Shown: piece after piece, positions 14,921-22,923 of the stretch | How positions within the stretch are numbered: position 1 is the first letter of the stretch | Layout of the letters: each line of letters begins with the position of its first letter | DNA from: Salipiger abyssi | GTDB taxonomy: Bacteria; Pseudomonadota; Alphaproteobacteria; Rhodobacterales; Rhodobacteraceae | Length of the DNA: 42,465 nt | Direction of reading: 5' to 3' | Assembly (NCBI RefSeq): GCF_017311415.1 | Contig: NZ_JAEKIS010000026.1 | Span: 1 to 42,465, forward strand | Position numbers and translations under genes: made by a program | Notes under the pieces: generated by a model | The model's database searches: none | The model's input: only the letters and a program-made list of their open reading frames with translations | What the model was told of the DNA's origin: nothing

Positions 14921-16918
14921 ATGACAGAGGCGCGGGACGCGGTCGAATATTCCTATCGGGACGGAATTGTCTGGCTCGGCGTGTCGGAGCCGCCGGCAAA
15001 TGCTCTGACGCGTGCCGCGCGCGAGGCGCTGCTCGCGGCGCTTGAGCGTGCGCTTGCCGAGCCGGAGGCGCAGGCGGTGGTACTCCATGGGCGCGGCAAG
15101 AGCTTTCCCGTCGCTCTGGATGCCGATGACCTGCTGTCGCTGCATGAGGTTCCGTCGCTGGCGGAGCTCTGTGCACGGATCGAAACCGCGCCGATACCTG
15201 TGGTTGCGGCGATGCATGGTGCGGTGCTTGGCGGCGGTCTCGAACTGGCTCTTGCCGCGCATTACCGCATCGCGCACGCTTCGGCCCGCATCGGGCTGCC
15301 GGCGGTTCAGCTCGGTCTGCTGCCCGCCGCGGGCGGCACACAGCGGCTGCCCCGCATGCTCGGTGCCGGGGCGGCGCTCGACATCATGCTGAGCGGCGCG
15401 AGCTTCGCGGTGGATCGGGCGCCGGCGCGCGGGCTGGTCGATGCGGTGGCGGAGAGCGATCTGCTTGGGGCGACCACGGTTTTCGTCCGCAAGCTGCTGA
15501 CCGACGGGAGAGGGCCGCGTCGCAGTTCCGAGATGCGTCAGGGTTTTGCCGACGCGATGGCATATCAACAGGAGGTGGCCCGCCGGCGCGAGGCGGTGGC
15601 GGCCCGGCCCGAGCTGGCCCCGCGTGAGATCGTGGCGGCGGTCGAGGCGGCGATGCTGCTGCCCTTCGAGGCCGGGCTCGCATTTGAGGCCGATGCGTTT
15701 GACGCCTGCCGGACCTCGGAACAGTCAAAGGCGCTGCGCGGGGCGCAGACGGCCGAGCGCCGAGCGCTGCGTTTCGGTCTGCCCGCCGGGACCGAGTTGC
15801 CGGATCTGCGGCGTGTCGCGGTGCTGGGCGGTGGCGGGCTGGCGGCACAGATCGTGTTTGCGGCTTTGAATGCCGGGCTGTCGGTGAACTGGGGCACCCG
15901 CGATCCGGCGCGTCTGCGCATCGGAGTGCCGCAGGTCAACGAGATGTTCCGTCAGAGCGTGGCGCGCGGGGCGATCAGCGATGAAATGGCCCAGGAGCGG
16001 ATGGCGCGCCTGCGCGTGGGCGACAGTGCCGACATGACCGCCGACAGCGACATGATCCTGCACGCGGCGCGCGGTCAGGCCGATGTTCCGGCGCCGGACC
16101 ATATCGTGCGCGCATCGGTCTTTACCGACCGGGTCGAGCGGCTGGGCCTGCGGTTCGCCTTGCCTGTGCATGGCATGCGGCTGGTGGAGGTGATCGCCGG
16201 TCCATCGGTGGGGCCGGAGCAGCTGGCGGCGGCGCTGTCGCTGGCGCGCGCCCTCGGCAAGCTGCCGGTCAAGGTGGTGTCCAGCGGCGACAGCCTGGCC
16301 TCGCGGCTCATGGGTGCGTGCCAGCGCGCGGCGGATGCGCTGGTCGATCTCGGCCAAGACCCCTACGAGATCGACCGGGCCCTGCGGGACTGGGGATGGC
16401 AGCGCCCGCCCTTCCAGCTGCGCGACCAGATCGGCCTCGACAAGCTGGCGCAGCGGGAGCGGGCCGAGGGCGCACACAACTGGTCGGCGCTGCTGCTCGG
16501 GCAGGGGCGTGGCGGACGGGCGCAGGGCAAGGGGGTCTATGAGTGGTCCGAGGGCGGGGCGCAGCCGGATCCCGGTCTGAGCGCGCTGCTCGAAGCGGAG
16601 CGTCCGCCGGCCAAACCGATGCCGCCCGATCTCATTCGCAAGCTGATCTTCGGTGCCATGGCCAATGAGGGCGCGCGCATGCTGGCTTCGGGCATGGCGG
16701 CGCGGCCCTCGGATATCGACATCGTGGCGGTCATGGCGCTCGATCTGCCGCGCTGGCGCGGCGGTCCGATGCATTTGGCGGGGGTGATGGGGCTGCTCTC
16801 CATGCGCCGCGCGATGGAAGCGCTCGACCATCCCGACCGCGCCTTCTGGAGGCCGCAGCCGGTTTTTGCCGATCTCATCAAGAACGGCCGGAGCTTCGAC
16901 GATCTGAACGGGCGGTAA
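14921..16918 (+). CDS. FadB/FadJ-like protein with degenerate active sites
   Basis: A 665-residue homologue of the multifunctional beta-oxidation protein: crotonase domain (about 10-190), Rossmann dehydrogenase domain (about 296-470) and C-terminal helical domains. In the crotonase part GGGLE (Glu108) remains, but the second catalytic Glu of FadB (in LPE) is Ala128 (LPAVQLG). In the dehydrogenase part GxGxxG reads GGGGLA. The acidic residue after strand 2 is missing, and the HFFNPV active-site motif is replaced by RFALPV (411-416). It may therefore lack one or both activities. ATG 14921 was chosen because the upstream extension is low-complexity. SD is weak. Confidence 0.82.
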   Translation: MTEARDAVEYSYRDGIVWLGVSEPPANALTRAAREALLAALERALAEPEAQAVVLHGRGKSFPVALDADDLLSLHEVPSLAELCARIETAPIPVVAAMHGAVLGGGLELALAAHYRIAHASARIGLPAVQLGLLPAAGGTQRLPRMLGAGAALDIMLSGASFAVDRAPARGLVDAVAESDLLGATTVFVRKLLTDGRGPRRSSEMRQGFADAMAYQQEVARRREAVAARPELAPREIVAAVEAAMLLPFEAGLAFEADAFDACRTSEQSKALRGAQTAERRALRFGLPAGTELPDLRRVAVLGGGGLAAQIVFAALNAGLSVNWGTRDPARLRIGVPQVNEMFRQSVARGAISDEMAQERMARLRVGDSADMTADSDMILHAARGQADVPAPDHIVRASVFTDRVERLGLRFALPVHGMRLVEVIAGPSVGPEQLAAALSLARALGKLPVKVVSSGDSLASRLMGACQRAADALVDLGQDPYEIDRALRDWGWQRPPFQLRDQIGLDKLAQRERAEGAHNWSALLLGQGRGGRAQGKGVYEWSEGGAQPDPGLSALLEAERPPAKPMPPDLIRKLIFGAMANEGARMLASGMAARPSDIDIVAVMALDLPRWRGGPMHLAGVMGLLSMRRAMEALDHPDRAFWRPQPVFADLIKNGRSFDDLNGR

Positions 16919-16933
16919 CCGCCCGAACCGGGC

Positions 16934-17149
16934 TCAGCCCAGGAAGATCCCGATGATCACCATCATCAGGCCGAGCACCGACAGCATCAGCGCGCCCATG
17001 TTCAGCGGCACCGCCTTGCGCACCACCTCGCGCAGCGCCTCGTCCGACAGCCCCGCCCGGCGCGCGCGCCAGACCTTTGCGATGCTCCAGAAGAGACCGC
17101 CCAGTCCCAGCGCGGACACGGCCGCTCCCAGCCAGATCAGCCATTCCAT
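16934..17149 (-). CDS. Small two-helix membrane protein, unknown
   Basis: A 71-residue protein beginning MEWLIWLGAAVSALGLGGLF, with hydrophobic segments at about 3-22 and 52-70 and a basic loop (WRARRAGLSDEALREVVRKA) between. An in-frame ATG 50 codons upstream would add a Cys/Ser-rich stretch and is unlikely; the chosen ATG has GAGGGGA upstream. Convergent with the FadB-like gene, whose stop is 15 bases away. No function recognised. Confidence 0.65.
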   Translation of the reverse strand: MEWLIWLGAAVSALGLGGLFWSIAKVWRARRAGLSDEALREVVRKAVPLNMGALMLSVLGLMMVIIGIFLG

Positions 17150-17276
17150 CGGGTCCGTCCCCTCATCCCATGCAAACGCGGCTTCGCGTAATCCATCGCC
17201 GGTGCTGCCGCAACCCCTTGATGGGCGCGTACCGCTTGGGCTACTCAAAGCGCCAGATCGGCAGGAGACAAGAACG

Positions 17277-17537
17277 ATGCAAGACGAAGGTTCGAGCAAC
17301 AGCTACGGCGTTGCCGCAGGCGAGCTGCGCAGCTTTATAGAGCGCTTCGAGCGGCTGGAGATGGAAAAGAAGGAAATCGCCGACCAGCAGAAAGAGGTGA
17401 TGGCCGAGGCCAAGGGGCGCGGCTATGACACCAAGGTCATGCGCAAGGTCATCGCCCTGCGCAAGCGCGACAAGGACGATATCGCCGAGGAAGAGGCGGT
17501 GCTGGAGATGTATAAGGCCGCGCTCGGCATGGAATGA
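17277..17537 (+). CDS. gapR: GapR nucleoid-associated protein (DUF2312)
   Basis: An 86-residue protein matching the alphaproteobacterial DUF2312/GapR family: N-terminal ELRSFIERFERLEMEKKEIAD coiled coil, then the signature EAKGRGYDTKVMRKVIALRKRD and a C-terminal helix ending EEEAVLEMYKAALG. In Caulobacter GapR clamps overtwisted AT-rich DNA and supports replication and segregation. Length is normal for the family. The start is the ATG following CAGGAGACAAGAACG. Confidence 0.93.
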   Translation: MQDEGSSNSYGVAAGELRSFIERFERLEMEKKEIADQQKEVMAEAKGRGYDTKVMRKVIALRKRDKDDIAEEEAVLEMYKAALGME

Positions 17538-17567
17538 GCGCCGGCCGGGCAGGGGCTTCGAACACCG

Positions 17568-17588
17568 GCGGGCCGGCATCCGGCCCGC
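17568..17588. terminator. Bidirectional hairpin between gapR and the convergent gene
   Basis: A 9-bp stem (GCGGGCCGG / CCGGCCCGC) with loop CAT lies between the convergent gapR and sulfotransferase-like genes. The location suits a terminator for both, although the T-run is poor. Confidence 0.55.
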
Positions 17589-17606
17589 ATTCCCCCTTCC
17601 GGCGGC

Positions 17607-18488
17607 TCAGGGCGTGATCAGTGTGACGCCAGGCATCTGGCCGATCTCCAGCACATCCTCGTCGTAAAGCTCGGTCAGCATGTCGACATAGGCGCCGTCC
17701 CAGCCCGGCAGGTCGAGCTCTTCCTCGATCGCGTCGTCGAGCGCGTATTTCTCGAGAAACGCCATCATGACCCGGCGTTTCTGTATCTCGTTGACGCTGG
17801 GGTTTTCCTTCAGGAAGGCGCGGAACCGCCGCATGCCCTCGGGATTGATGATCTCGGAGAAGATGTCGAAGCTGCCGATGATCTTGCGGCTCATCTCGAT
17901 CCCGGCCATGTCGCGCATGATCTGGCCCCAGATCAGTGGGGTGTCCTCGTTGCACCAAACGGTGATCGGCATCTCGGGCGCGGTGCGGCGCATGCGCCCG
18001 ATCACCTCTGACCAGCGCAGATGCATCGGATCGGCGCCGTTCAGGAAAGCCTCGAAGGCCTGGTGCGGGGTCTTGCGGTACATGGCAGGCAGAAAGGTGG
18101 CGAAATCGCGCAGCCCGACAAAGAGCCCGATCTCGTCGCCCTCGAAAAGCCGCTGCAAGGCGGAGAGGCGCTGCTCCAGCTTGCGGTAGAGCCTGCCGCC
18201 GTCCAAAGCCAGTTTCGGCATCGAGAGCAGGTTTTCGTGGCTCAGGATCAGCCGCTCCACCTGATCGGGATCATCGTCGAGAATCGCATCGATCAGCACG
18301 TCGCGGGCGCCGTCCGAAGGGGAGGCGTCGCCCAGAGAGGCGACCGCCTCCGACAGCAGCCGACGGTAACGGCTGGGGCCGGGGATCGAAACGCCGTCCT
18401 TGCGGAAATCGCCGGCATTGCGCAACAGACCCTTCAGCAACCGGTCCTCATCGGTACAGTGAACGCCGAGATGAAGAATGATCTGCAT
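17607..18488 (-). CDS. Sulfotransferase-like hypothetical protein
   Basis: A 293-residue soluble protein opening MQIILHLGVHCTDEDRLLKGL. This resembles the first strand and P-loop of sulfotransferase-like proteins (HIGxHKTGTT), but the Lys-Thr-Gly-Thr part is replaced by CTDED, so PAPS binding is doubtful. The rest is helical with several Trp/Arg segments (WSEVIGRMRRTAPEMPITVWC). The start is the ATG with GAGCAGG upstream; further upstream in-frame codons overlap the divergent permease gene. Function not established. Confidence 0.6.
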   Translation of the reverse strand: MQIILHLGVHCTDEDRLLKGLLRNAGDFRKDGVSIPGPSRYRRLLSEAVASLGDASPSDGARDVLIDAILDDDPDQVERLILSHENLLSMPKLALDGGRLYRKLEQRLSALQRLFEGDEIGLFVGLRDFATFLPAMYRKTPHQAFEAFLNGADPMHLRWSEVIGRMRRTAPEMPITVWCNEDTPLIWGQIMRDMAGIEMSRKIIGSFDIFSEIINPEGMRRFRAFLKENPSVNEIQKRRVMMAFLEKYALDDAIEEELDLPGWDGAYVDMLTELYDEDVLEIGQMPGVTLITP

Positions 18489-18571
18489 TGCCTGCTCTTT
18501 TGGTTGGCCTGCGGCTGCACTATAAGAGCTTTCGCCGCGAGGAAAACCGCAATCGCCCGAAGGGACGCGAG

Positions 18572-20230
18572 ATGAGCCTGGCAGACCACAGCCGCCGCAA
18601 ACCCGATCTGCGCTTGCGCTGGCCGAATCCCTGGTCGGCGGGGGCGGCGCTGATCGCCGCGCTGGTGGTGGCTCCGATCCTCGCCGTGATCTGGATCGCG
18701 CTGTTTCCGGCGGAGAATATCTGGCCGCATCTCGTCTCCACCACGCTGCCGCGCTATCTGCGCAACACACTGGTGCTGATGTTCGGGGTCGGGCTGCTGG
18801 CAGGGGCCGTGGGCTCCGGTGCGGCCTGGCTGATTTCGCGCTACGAGTTCCCCGGGCGGCGCTGGCTGGAATGGCTGCTGCTGCTGCCGCTGGCGATCCC
18901 GGCCTATGTTGGCGCCTATGCGCTGGTGGATTTCCTCGAATATGCCGGCCCGGTGCAGACCGCGCTGCGGCGGCTCTTCGGCTGGCAGACCGCGCGGGAT
19001 TACTGGTTCCCAGAGATCCGCTCCATGGGGGCGGCGATCATCGTGCTGGCGGCGGCGCTCTTTCCTTACGTCTACCTGCTGGCGCGCAACGCCTTCCGCG
19101 AACAGTCCGGCGCCTCGGAAGAGGTGGCGCAGTCGCTCGGCACCGGCGCGCTTGGGCGGTTCTGGCGTGTCGGCCTGCCTCTGGCACGCCCCGCCATCGC
19201 CGCCGGCATGGCCATCGTGATGATGGAATCGGTCAACGATTTCGGGACGGTGGATTATTTCGCCGTGCAGACGCTGACCACCGGCATCTTCTCGGTCTGG
19301 CTGCAAAGCAACAATGCCGGCGGCGCGGCGCAGATTGCCGCGACCGTGCTGTCGCTGGTCATCCTGCTGGTGCTGCTCGAGAAGCACTCGCGCCGCAAGA
19401 TGCGGTTTTTCAATCTCTCGACCCGCCACCGCCCGGTCGCCCGCAAGGATTTGCCGGCGCGCACGGGCTGGCTGGCGACGCTGGCCTGTGCCTTTCCCTT
19501 CGCGCTGGGTTTCGTGCTGCCCGCCGGGGTCATCCTGAGCCACGCGCTGCGCAACGCGGCGAACTGGGCCGAGCCCGCGCTCTGGGAGGCGGGGCTGCAC
19601 ACGCTGATGGTCTGCGGCATCGCAGCGGTGCTAACGGTTCTGGGCGGAGTGTTTCTGGTCTATGGCGTGCGGCTTTCGGGGCGTCAGCTACCGCGGCTGC
19701 TGCTGCCGGTGACGACCATCGGCTATGCGGCGCCGGGCGCGGTGCTGGGCGTCGGCATCCTGATCCCGCTCGCGGGGCTCGACCACGCTCTGGCCGACAC
19801 GGTCGAGGCGGTGACCGGCTACGATATCGGGCTGGTGCTGACCGGCTCGGCCTTTGCGCTGGTGCTGGCCTATTTCGTGCGATTCTTCGCCATCGCCCAG
19901 GGCGCGGCGGATGCGGCGATGGGCCGGGTCTCGCCCAATCTGGCGCTCGCCGCCCGCTCGCTCGGGCGCAATCAGGGCCAGACGCTGGCCGAGGTCTATT
20001 ACCCGATGATCCGTGCCTCCATTGCCTCGGCGCTGCTGCTGGTCTTTGTCGACTGCGTCAAGGAGCTGCCCGCGACGCTGCTCCTGCGCCCGTTCAACTA
20101 CGAGACGCTGGCGACGCGGGTGCATGAGCAGGCCTCGCTGGAAAATCTCGGCGACGCGGCGCCGGCGGCAATGCTGGTGATAGCGGTCGGGCTGACGGCG
20201 GTCGGGCTTCTGGCAAGGGCAAACCGCTAG
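18572..20230 (+). CDS. Iron(III)-type ABC transporter permease (FbpB-like double permease)
   Basis: A 552-residue protein with about twelve membrane segments and two copies of the BPD_transp_1 fold. EAA coupling motifs are visible as EEVAQSLGTGALGRFWRVGLPLARP in the first half and AARSLGRNQGQTLAEVYYPMIR in the second. This is the fused FbpB/AfuB/ThiP arrangement that imports ferric iron or related ions with a periplasmic binding protein and an ATPase. Neither partner gene is adjacent, so this is an orphan permease here. ATG 18572 follows AGGGACGCGAG and is 83 bases from the divergent start at 18488. Confidence 0.88.
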   Translation: MSLADHSRRKPDLRLRWPNPWSAGAALIAALVVAPILAVIWIALFPAENIWPHLVSTTLPRYLRNTLVLMFGVGLLAGAVGSGAAWLISRYEFPGRRWLEWLLLLPLAIPAYVGAYALVDFLEYAGPVQTALRRLFGWQTARDYWFPEIRSMGAAIIVLAAALFPYVYLLARNAFREQSGASEEVAQSLGTGALGRFWRVGLPLARPAIAAGMAIVMMESVNDFGTVDYFAVQTLTTGIFSVWLQSNNAGGAAQIAATVLSLVILLVLLEKHSRRKMRFFNLSTRHRPVARKDLPARTGWLATLACAFPFALGFVLPAGVILSHALRNAANWAEPALWEAGLHTLMVCGIAAVLTVLGGVFLVYGVRLSGRQLPRLLLPVTTIGYAAPGAVLGVGILIPLAGLDHALADTVEAVTGYDIGLVLTGSAFALVLAYFVRFFAIAQGAADAAMGRVSPNLALAARSLGRNQGQTLAEVYYPMIRASIASALLLVFVDCVKELPATLLLRPFNYETLATRVHEQASLENLGDAAPAAMLVIAVGLTAVGLLARANR

Positions 20231-20279
20231 ATAGCGCTTGCGCATGGGGGCGCTGCTGTCATATCCCTTGCGCCACGGT

Positions 20280-20355
20280 GCCCCTATAGCTCAGCTGGTA
20301 GAGCAACTGATTTGTAATCAGTAGGTCCGCGGTTCGAGTCCGTGTGGGGGCACCA
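20280..20355 (+). tRNA. tRNA-Thr (anticodon UGU)
   Basis: A complete cloverleaf: acceptor arms GCCCCTA (20280-20286) and TGGGGGC (20345-20351), D-loop AGCTCAGCTGGTAGAGC, anticodon stem ACTGA/TCAGT with loop TTTGTAA (20311-20317), TTCGAGT in the T-loop, and an encoded CCA at 20353-20355. Its 3' end is followed at once by a prophage with an integrase gene facing it, the usual sign that the tRNA is the attachment site. Confidence 0.96.
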
Positions 20356-20398
20356 GGCCAAAATTTAGGCATTGATTTAATTGAGATTTTTGGGATTT

Positions 20399-20428
20399 GT
20401 GCCCCACGATCAAATGACCGTGGGGCAC
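20399..20428. terminator. Stem-loop between attL and the integrase stop
   Basis: GTGCCCCACG and CGTGGGGCAC form a perfect 10-bp stem with a 10-base loop, ending one base before the integrase stop codon on the minus strand. It lacks a T-run on that strand. It may be a weak terminator for the integrase message or an integrase arm site; the right arm GTGGGGCACC echoes the tRNA 3' end. Confidence 0.5.
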
Positions 20429-20429
20429 C

Positions 20430-21539
20430 TTACCCCCATTCGATGTCCGCAATGGTCGCCAACGCCTGCTCGGAAAGCATCCCTCGCTGCGCCTTCTGGG
20501 TGTAGATTCTGGTAGTCGATGGCTGGGTGTGGGCGAGCACCGCGCCGATCTGCTGATCATTCACGCCACCCTCGGCGAGCATTGTCGCCATGCCGAGCAT
20601 TGTCGCCATGCCCTTCCTCACTCCATGAGAAGACCGCTCGGGCAGTCCCGCATCGTCGCACCAGCGGCGGACTCGTGTCCTCAGGGTCTCGACGTTCTTG
20701 AACGGCTTGCCGCGCTCCGAAAGCAAGTAGGCTGGGCCGATGACCGGCATTGCGCGGATTGTCCGCAGCAGCGGCGGCAGGATCGGCAAGGACACGGCGG
20801 CGCTGCCCTTCTTGCCTGGCTGCCACTCAAGCCGCACGATTCCGTTGCGCGTGACCTCGTGCTCTCGACCGAGGACGCACAGGTCGCCGATGCGCGCCCC
20901 GGTGAACATGGCTAGCGTGAGCCAGAGGAACGCCATGGAGCCGGGCCGGTGCGTCTCCGCAAACTGTCGCATGTCGTCAGCGGTCCAGGGCTTTGTTCCG
21001 CCCTTGCTCTTGTGGATCTTTCCCACGCCCTCGGCGGGGTTCGTCTCAGCCGCGCCTATCTCGATGGCGAATTTGTACATCGCCTTCGCCGCCTTCATCA
21101 TGTTGTCAGCTTCGGCTGGGGTCGCGGCGCGGGCGTTCCTGACACGCACAAGGGCGTGCGTCGGAAGGTCCAGGTGCAGATCCCCGTAGCGGTCACCGTC
21201 GTCGTCCATCTCGTCGCAAAGGCGCGTGAGTAGGCTGCGGCGTTGCTTTAGCGTGGCGGGGCTTGCGTTGCTGCCATCGACCATGCGCGTCAGGTGGGCG
21301 AGGTACTTATCGCGCAGCCAATCCAAGCTTTCGCGCGGCGCCTGTATGGCGACTGGCGCCCCCTCCCATTTCTCGCCGACGCGGGCGGCGCGGTAGTGCT
21401 CTAGAAAGTCCGGGTGATCCGGGCCGACTGGAACGGTGATCTTTTTCGACTTCTTCCCCTTCATGCGGACGATATGCCGGATGTTGCCAGACGGCAGGGT
21501 CTCGGAATACCAGCCGGGGAAGGGGTTGGGAGGCGTCAT
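20430..21539 (-). CDS. Tyrosine-type phage integrase
   Basis: A 369-residue tyrosine recombinase. Residues about 70-165 form the SAM-like core-binding domain. The catalytic domain has Arg216 (GARIGDL), His305-x-x-Arg308 (HGVRK), His337 (LAHTQP) and nucleophile Tyr346 (TRIYTQ). It faces the tRNA-Thr it presumably uses as its target. The start overlaps the stop of the preceding 62-residue gene (ATGA). An exact 18-bp tandem duplication inserts six residues (MATMLG twice-read) directly after the HxxR motif, which may disturb the active site. Last gene of the left operon. Confidence 0.93.
   Translation of the reverse strand: MTPPNPFPGWYSETLPSGNIRHIVRMKGKKSKKITVPVGPDHPDFLEHYRAARVGEKWEGAPVAIQAPRESLDWLRDKYLAHLTRMVDGSNASPATLKQRRSLLTRLCDEMDDDGDRYGDLHLDLPTHALVRVRNARAATPAEADNMMKAAKAMYKFAIEIGAAETNPAEGVGKIHKSKGGTKPWTADDMRQFAETHRPGSMAFLWLTLAMFTGARIGDLCVLGREHEVTRNGIVRLEWQPGKKGSAAVSLPILPPLLRTIRAMPVIGPAYLLSERGKPFKNVETLRTRVRRWCDDAGLPERSSHGVRKGMATMLGMATMLAEGGVNDQQIGAVLAHTQPSTTRIYTQKAQRGMLSEQALATIADIEWG
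20576..20611. repeat. 18-bp exact tandem duplication in the integrase gene
   Basis: The unit CGAGCATTGTCGCCATGC occurs twice head to tail (20576-20593 and 20594-20611). In the protein it gives GMATMLGMATML instead of a single copy. It keeps the reading frame. Confidence 0.95.
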
Positions 21540-21724
21540 TTTTCACCGTAGCGTTTCAGGGGCGTGACCTTGTTGCCCTGCTTTTCGTCTTGGGCATAGT
21601 CGAATTTCACCCCGTCCGGTCCGACAGCGACGATCCGAGCGCCTGGGTTCAGAGCCCTGACGGCTTCCAGAGCGTCAGCGATCTGGCGCGGGGTTGGCAT
21701 GGATGGTGCGGCAGTTTTGGCCAT
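21536..21724 (-). CDS. Small protein coupled to the integrase, unknown
   Basis: A 62-residue protein (MAKTAAPSMPTPRQIADALEA...) with one helix followed by a short beta-like segment (ARIVAVGPDGVKFDY). The ATG has an excellent SD (GGAGGAAG). Its stop overlaps the integrase start (ATGA), so the two are translationally coupled. The position suggests an excisionase or integrase helper, but no winged-helix signature is evident; function unknown. Confidence 0.65.
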   Translation of the reverse strand: MAKTAAPSMPTPRQIADALEAVRALNPGARIVAVGPDGVKFDYAQDEKQGNKVTPLKRYGEK

Positions 21725-21778
21725 CAGCTCTTCCTCCGGTGCTTCTGCTTCCATGCAGTGTGGCGGTTCGCGGGCATG

Positions 21779-22111
21779 TCAGGGTCTCCCATCGGTGGTG
21801 GGTGCGTGGCAGATGTAGAAGCGCAGCCGCCGCTTGCCGGTGACTTTGCTGCCCCTCGTGTAGACGGGCCGATGACGATAGCCGCCTCGCTGCCACGCGG
21901 TGAACGCTGGCCAGAACGGGTGCGTATCGCTGGTGGGCTGGCCGGGCATCGGTTCGAGGTCCGACTTTCGAAGCAACAGCGGGCCGAACATATCGGAATG
22001 CTCGAACCACCATTCTTTGCCGCCGAAGCGCAGCAGCAGCGGGCCACGGCCCCAGCAGTCGATATGAGCGCCGCCGATGTTCGCGGCGTGTTGTCCGAAG
22101 GCGGAAGGCAT
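21779..22111 (-). CDS. Hypothetical phage protein
   Basis: A 110-residue soluble protein rich in Trp, His and Arg (WGRGPLLLRFGGKEWWFEHSDMFGP). It starts at the ATG with GGAGG 7 bases upstream; a GTG one codon earlier is also possible. It overlaps the stop of the upstream 47-residue gene. Not recognised. The pattern of an early beta-rich part containing FGGKEWWFEHSDMFGPL suggests a small folded domain. Confidence 0.6.
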   Translation of the reverse strand: MPSAFGQHAANIGGAHIDCWGRGPLLLRFGGKEWWFEHSDMFGPLLLRKSDLEPMPGQPTSDTHPFWPAFTAWQRGGYRHRPVYTRGSKVTGKRRLRFYICHAPTTDGRP

Positions 22112-22254
22112 CACCTATCCTCCCCGAAAATTGCAGCAACTCCGAAGGCTGTACCGATGGCAAATTGCGGCCCGAACGACCACCAAGGTGCGCCGTCCAC
22201 GAGGGCCAATAGGCTGGTCATGAGTAGTGCGCCCGAAGCGAAAGCGTACAGCAT
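22111..22254 (-). CDS. Small hydrophobic membrane protein (47 residues)
   Basis: [20 protein letters not shown] begins a 47-residue reading frame with two hydrophobic stretches (about 1-19 and 27-43) separated by GAPWWSFGPQ. Its ATG overlaps the stop of the zinc-finger gene (TGATG) and its TGA overlaps the next gene's start, as for the rest of this operon. It probably encodes a short inner-membrane protein of the left arm. No homologue recognised. Confidence 0.55.
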   Translation of the reverse strand: MLYAFASGALLMTSLLALVDGAPWWSFGPQFAIGTAFGVAAIFGEDR

Positions 22255-22529
22255 CAGTCGCTGCTTTCCGCTGCTGGCGAGCCTTCGTTGCAGATTTCAG
22301 CGCAAAGCGATACGCACTCGTTGCAGATGTAGGCAGATGGTCCGGCTATGATCTTCTTTACCTCAGTCTGAGGCTTGCCGCAGAATGAGCAGCGCAGGGG
22401 CCTGAGCTCTTCGAGCCTCTGTTTCAGATCGTCACGGTCTTTTTCGGCTTTCGAAAGCTTGAATTGCAGCTCTTCGAGAGTTTTGCGGCTCACGCGTTCG
22501 TCGTCCAGTGATCTGGGCCTTCCAAACAT
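22254..22529 (-). CDS. Stand-alone ClpX-type C4 zinc finger protein with coiled coil
   Basis: A 91-residue protein. Residues 14-42 are a charged coiled coil ([20 protein letters not shown]). Residues 46-80 closely match the N-terminal zinc-binding domain of ClpX: C47-x2-C50 ([11 protein letters not shown]), [12 protein letters not shown] (C69) and NECVSLC (C72). In ClpX this domain dimerises and binds adaptors such as SspB and some substrates. No AAA+ part follows. A phage protein carrying only this domain could divert adaptors or alter ClpXP specificity (inference). It lies in the middle of the repressible left operon. Confidence 0.85.
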   Translation of the reverse strand: MFGRPRSLDDERVSRKTLEELQFKLSKAEKDRDDLKQRLEELRPLRCSFCGKPQTEVKKIIAGPSAYICNECVSLCAEICNEGSPAAESSD

Positions 22530-22717
22530 CAGTCGTCCTCCTCACCCGGCGTGGGCCCGGTGTCTTGGCGAATTATCAGCTCAAGATACCGCCGGATTGG
22601 CATTCGCATCACGTCTTCTGCGGAATGCAGGTTTTCGGCGTCCAGGTGCTCCGCCACCTTCCGGGCGTGCCGATCAAGGATGCGTTGTGCTGCTTGGGCG
22701 TCTGTGAAGCCACTCAT
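22529..22717 (-). CDS. Small helical phage protein, unknown
   Basis: A 62-residue soluble protein starting [20 protein letters not shown] with an acidic tail (GPTPGEEDD). The ATG is preceded by AGGAAACA and overlaps the previous stop (ATGA). Its stop abuts the ClpX-finger gene start. Part of the left operon; function unknown. Confidence 0.6.
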   Translation of the reverse strand: MSGFTDAQAAQRILDRHARKVAEHLDAENLHSAEDVMRMPIRRYLELIIRQDTGPTPGEEDD

Positions 22718-22923
22718 TGTTTCCTGGCCTTCCTCGCCCCGGGTCCGATCCTGCGCGAGCTGCGGCGCAGGGCGCGGATGCGGGTATCGGCGTCGCTGGC
22801 GATGGCGTGAAAGACCTGCGCCGCCGGGCCGGAGGCGCTGGCGGCTGCCGCCCGCGCCCGGTCGCGCAGATCGGTGATCTCGTCGATTTCGGCCAGCACG
22901 CTCTGGATCGTCACGGTGCTCAT
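22714..22923 (-). CDS. Small helical phage protein, basic C-terminus
   Basis: A 69-residue protein of two predicted helices (VTIQSVLAEIDEITDLRDRARAAA; VFHAIASDADTRIRALRRSSRR) ending in a lysine/arginine tail ([10 protein letters not shown]). Overlaps both neighbours by ATGA. It could bind nucleic acid through the basic tail, but no family is recognised. Confidence 0.6.
   Translation of the reverse strand: MSTVTIQSVLAEIDEITDLRDRARAAAASASGPAAQVFHAIASDADTRIRALRRSSRRIGPGARKARKQ

Noticed and set aside
15725-16831. A 368-codon minus-strand frame opposite the FadB-like gene
   Set aside because: Shadow frame without motifs; the plus-strand gene shows crotonase and Rossmann domains.
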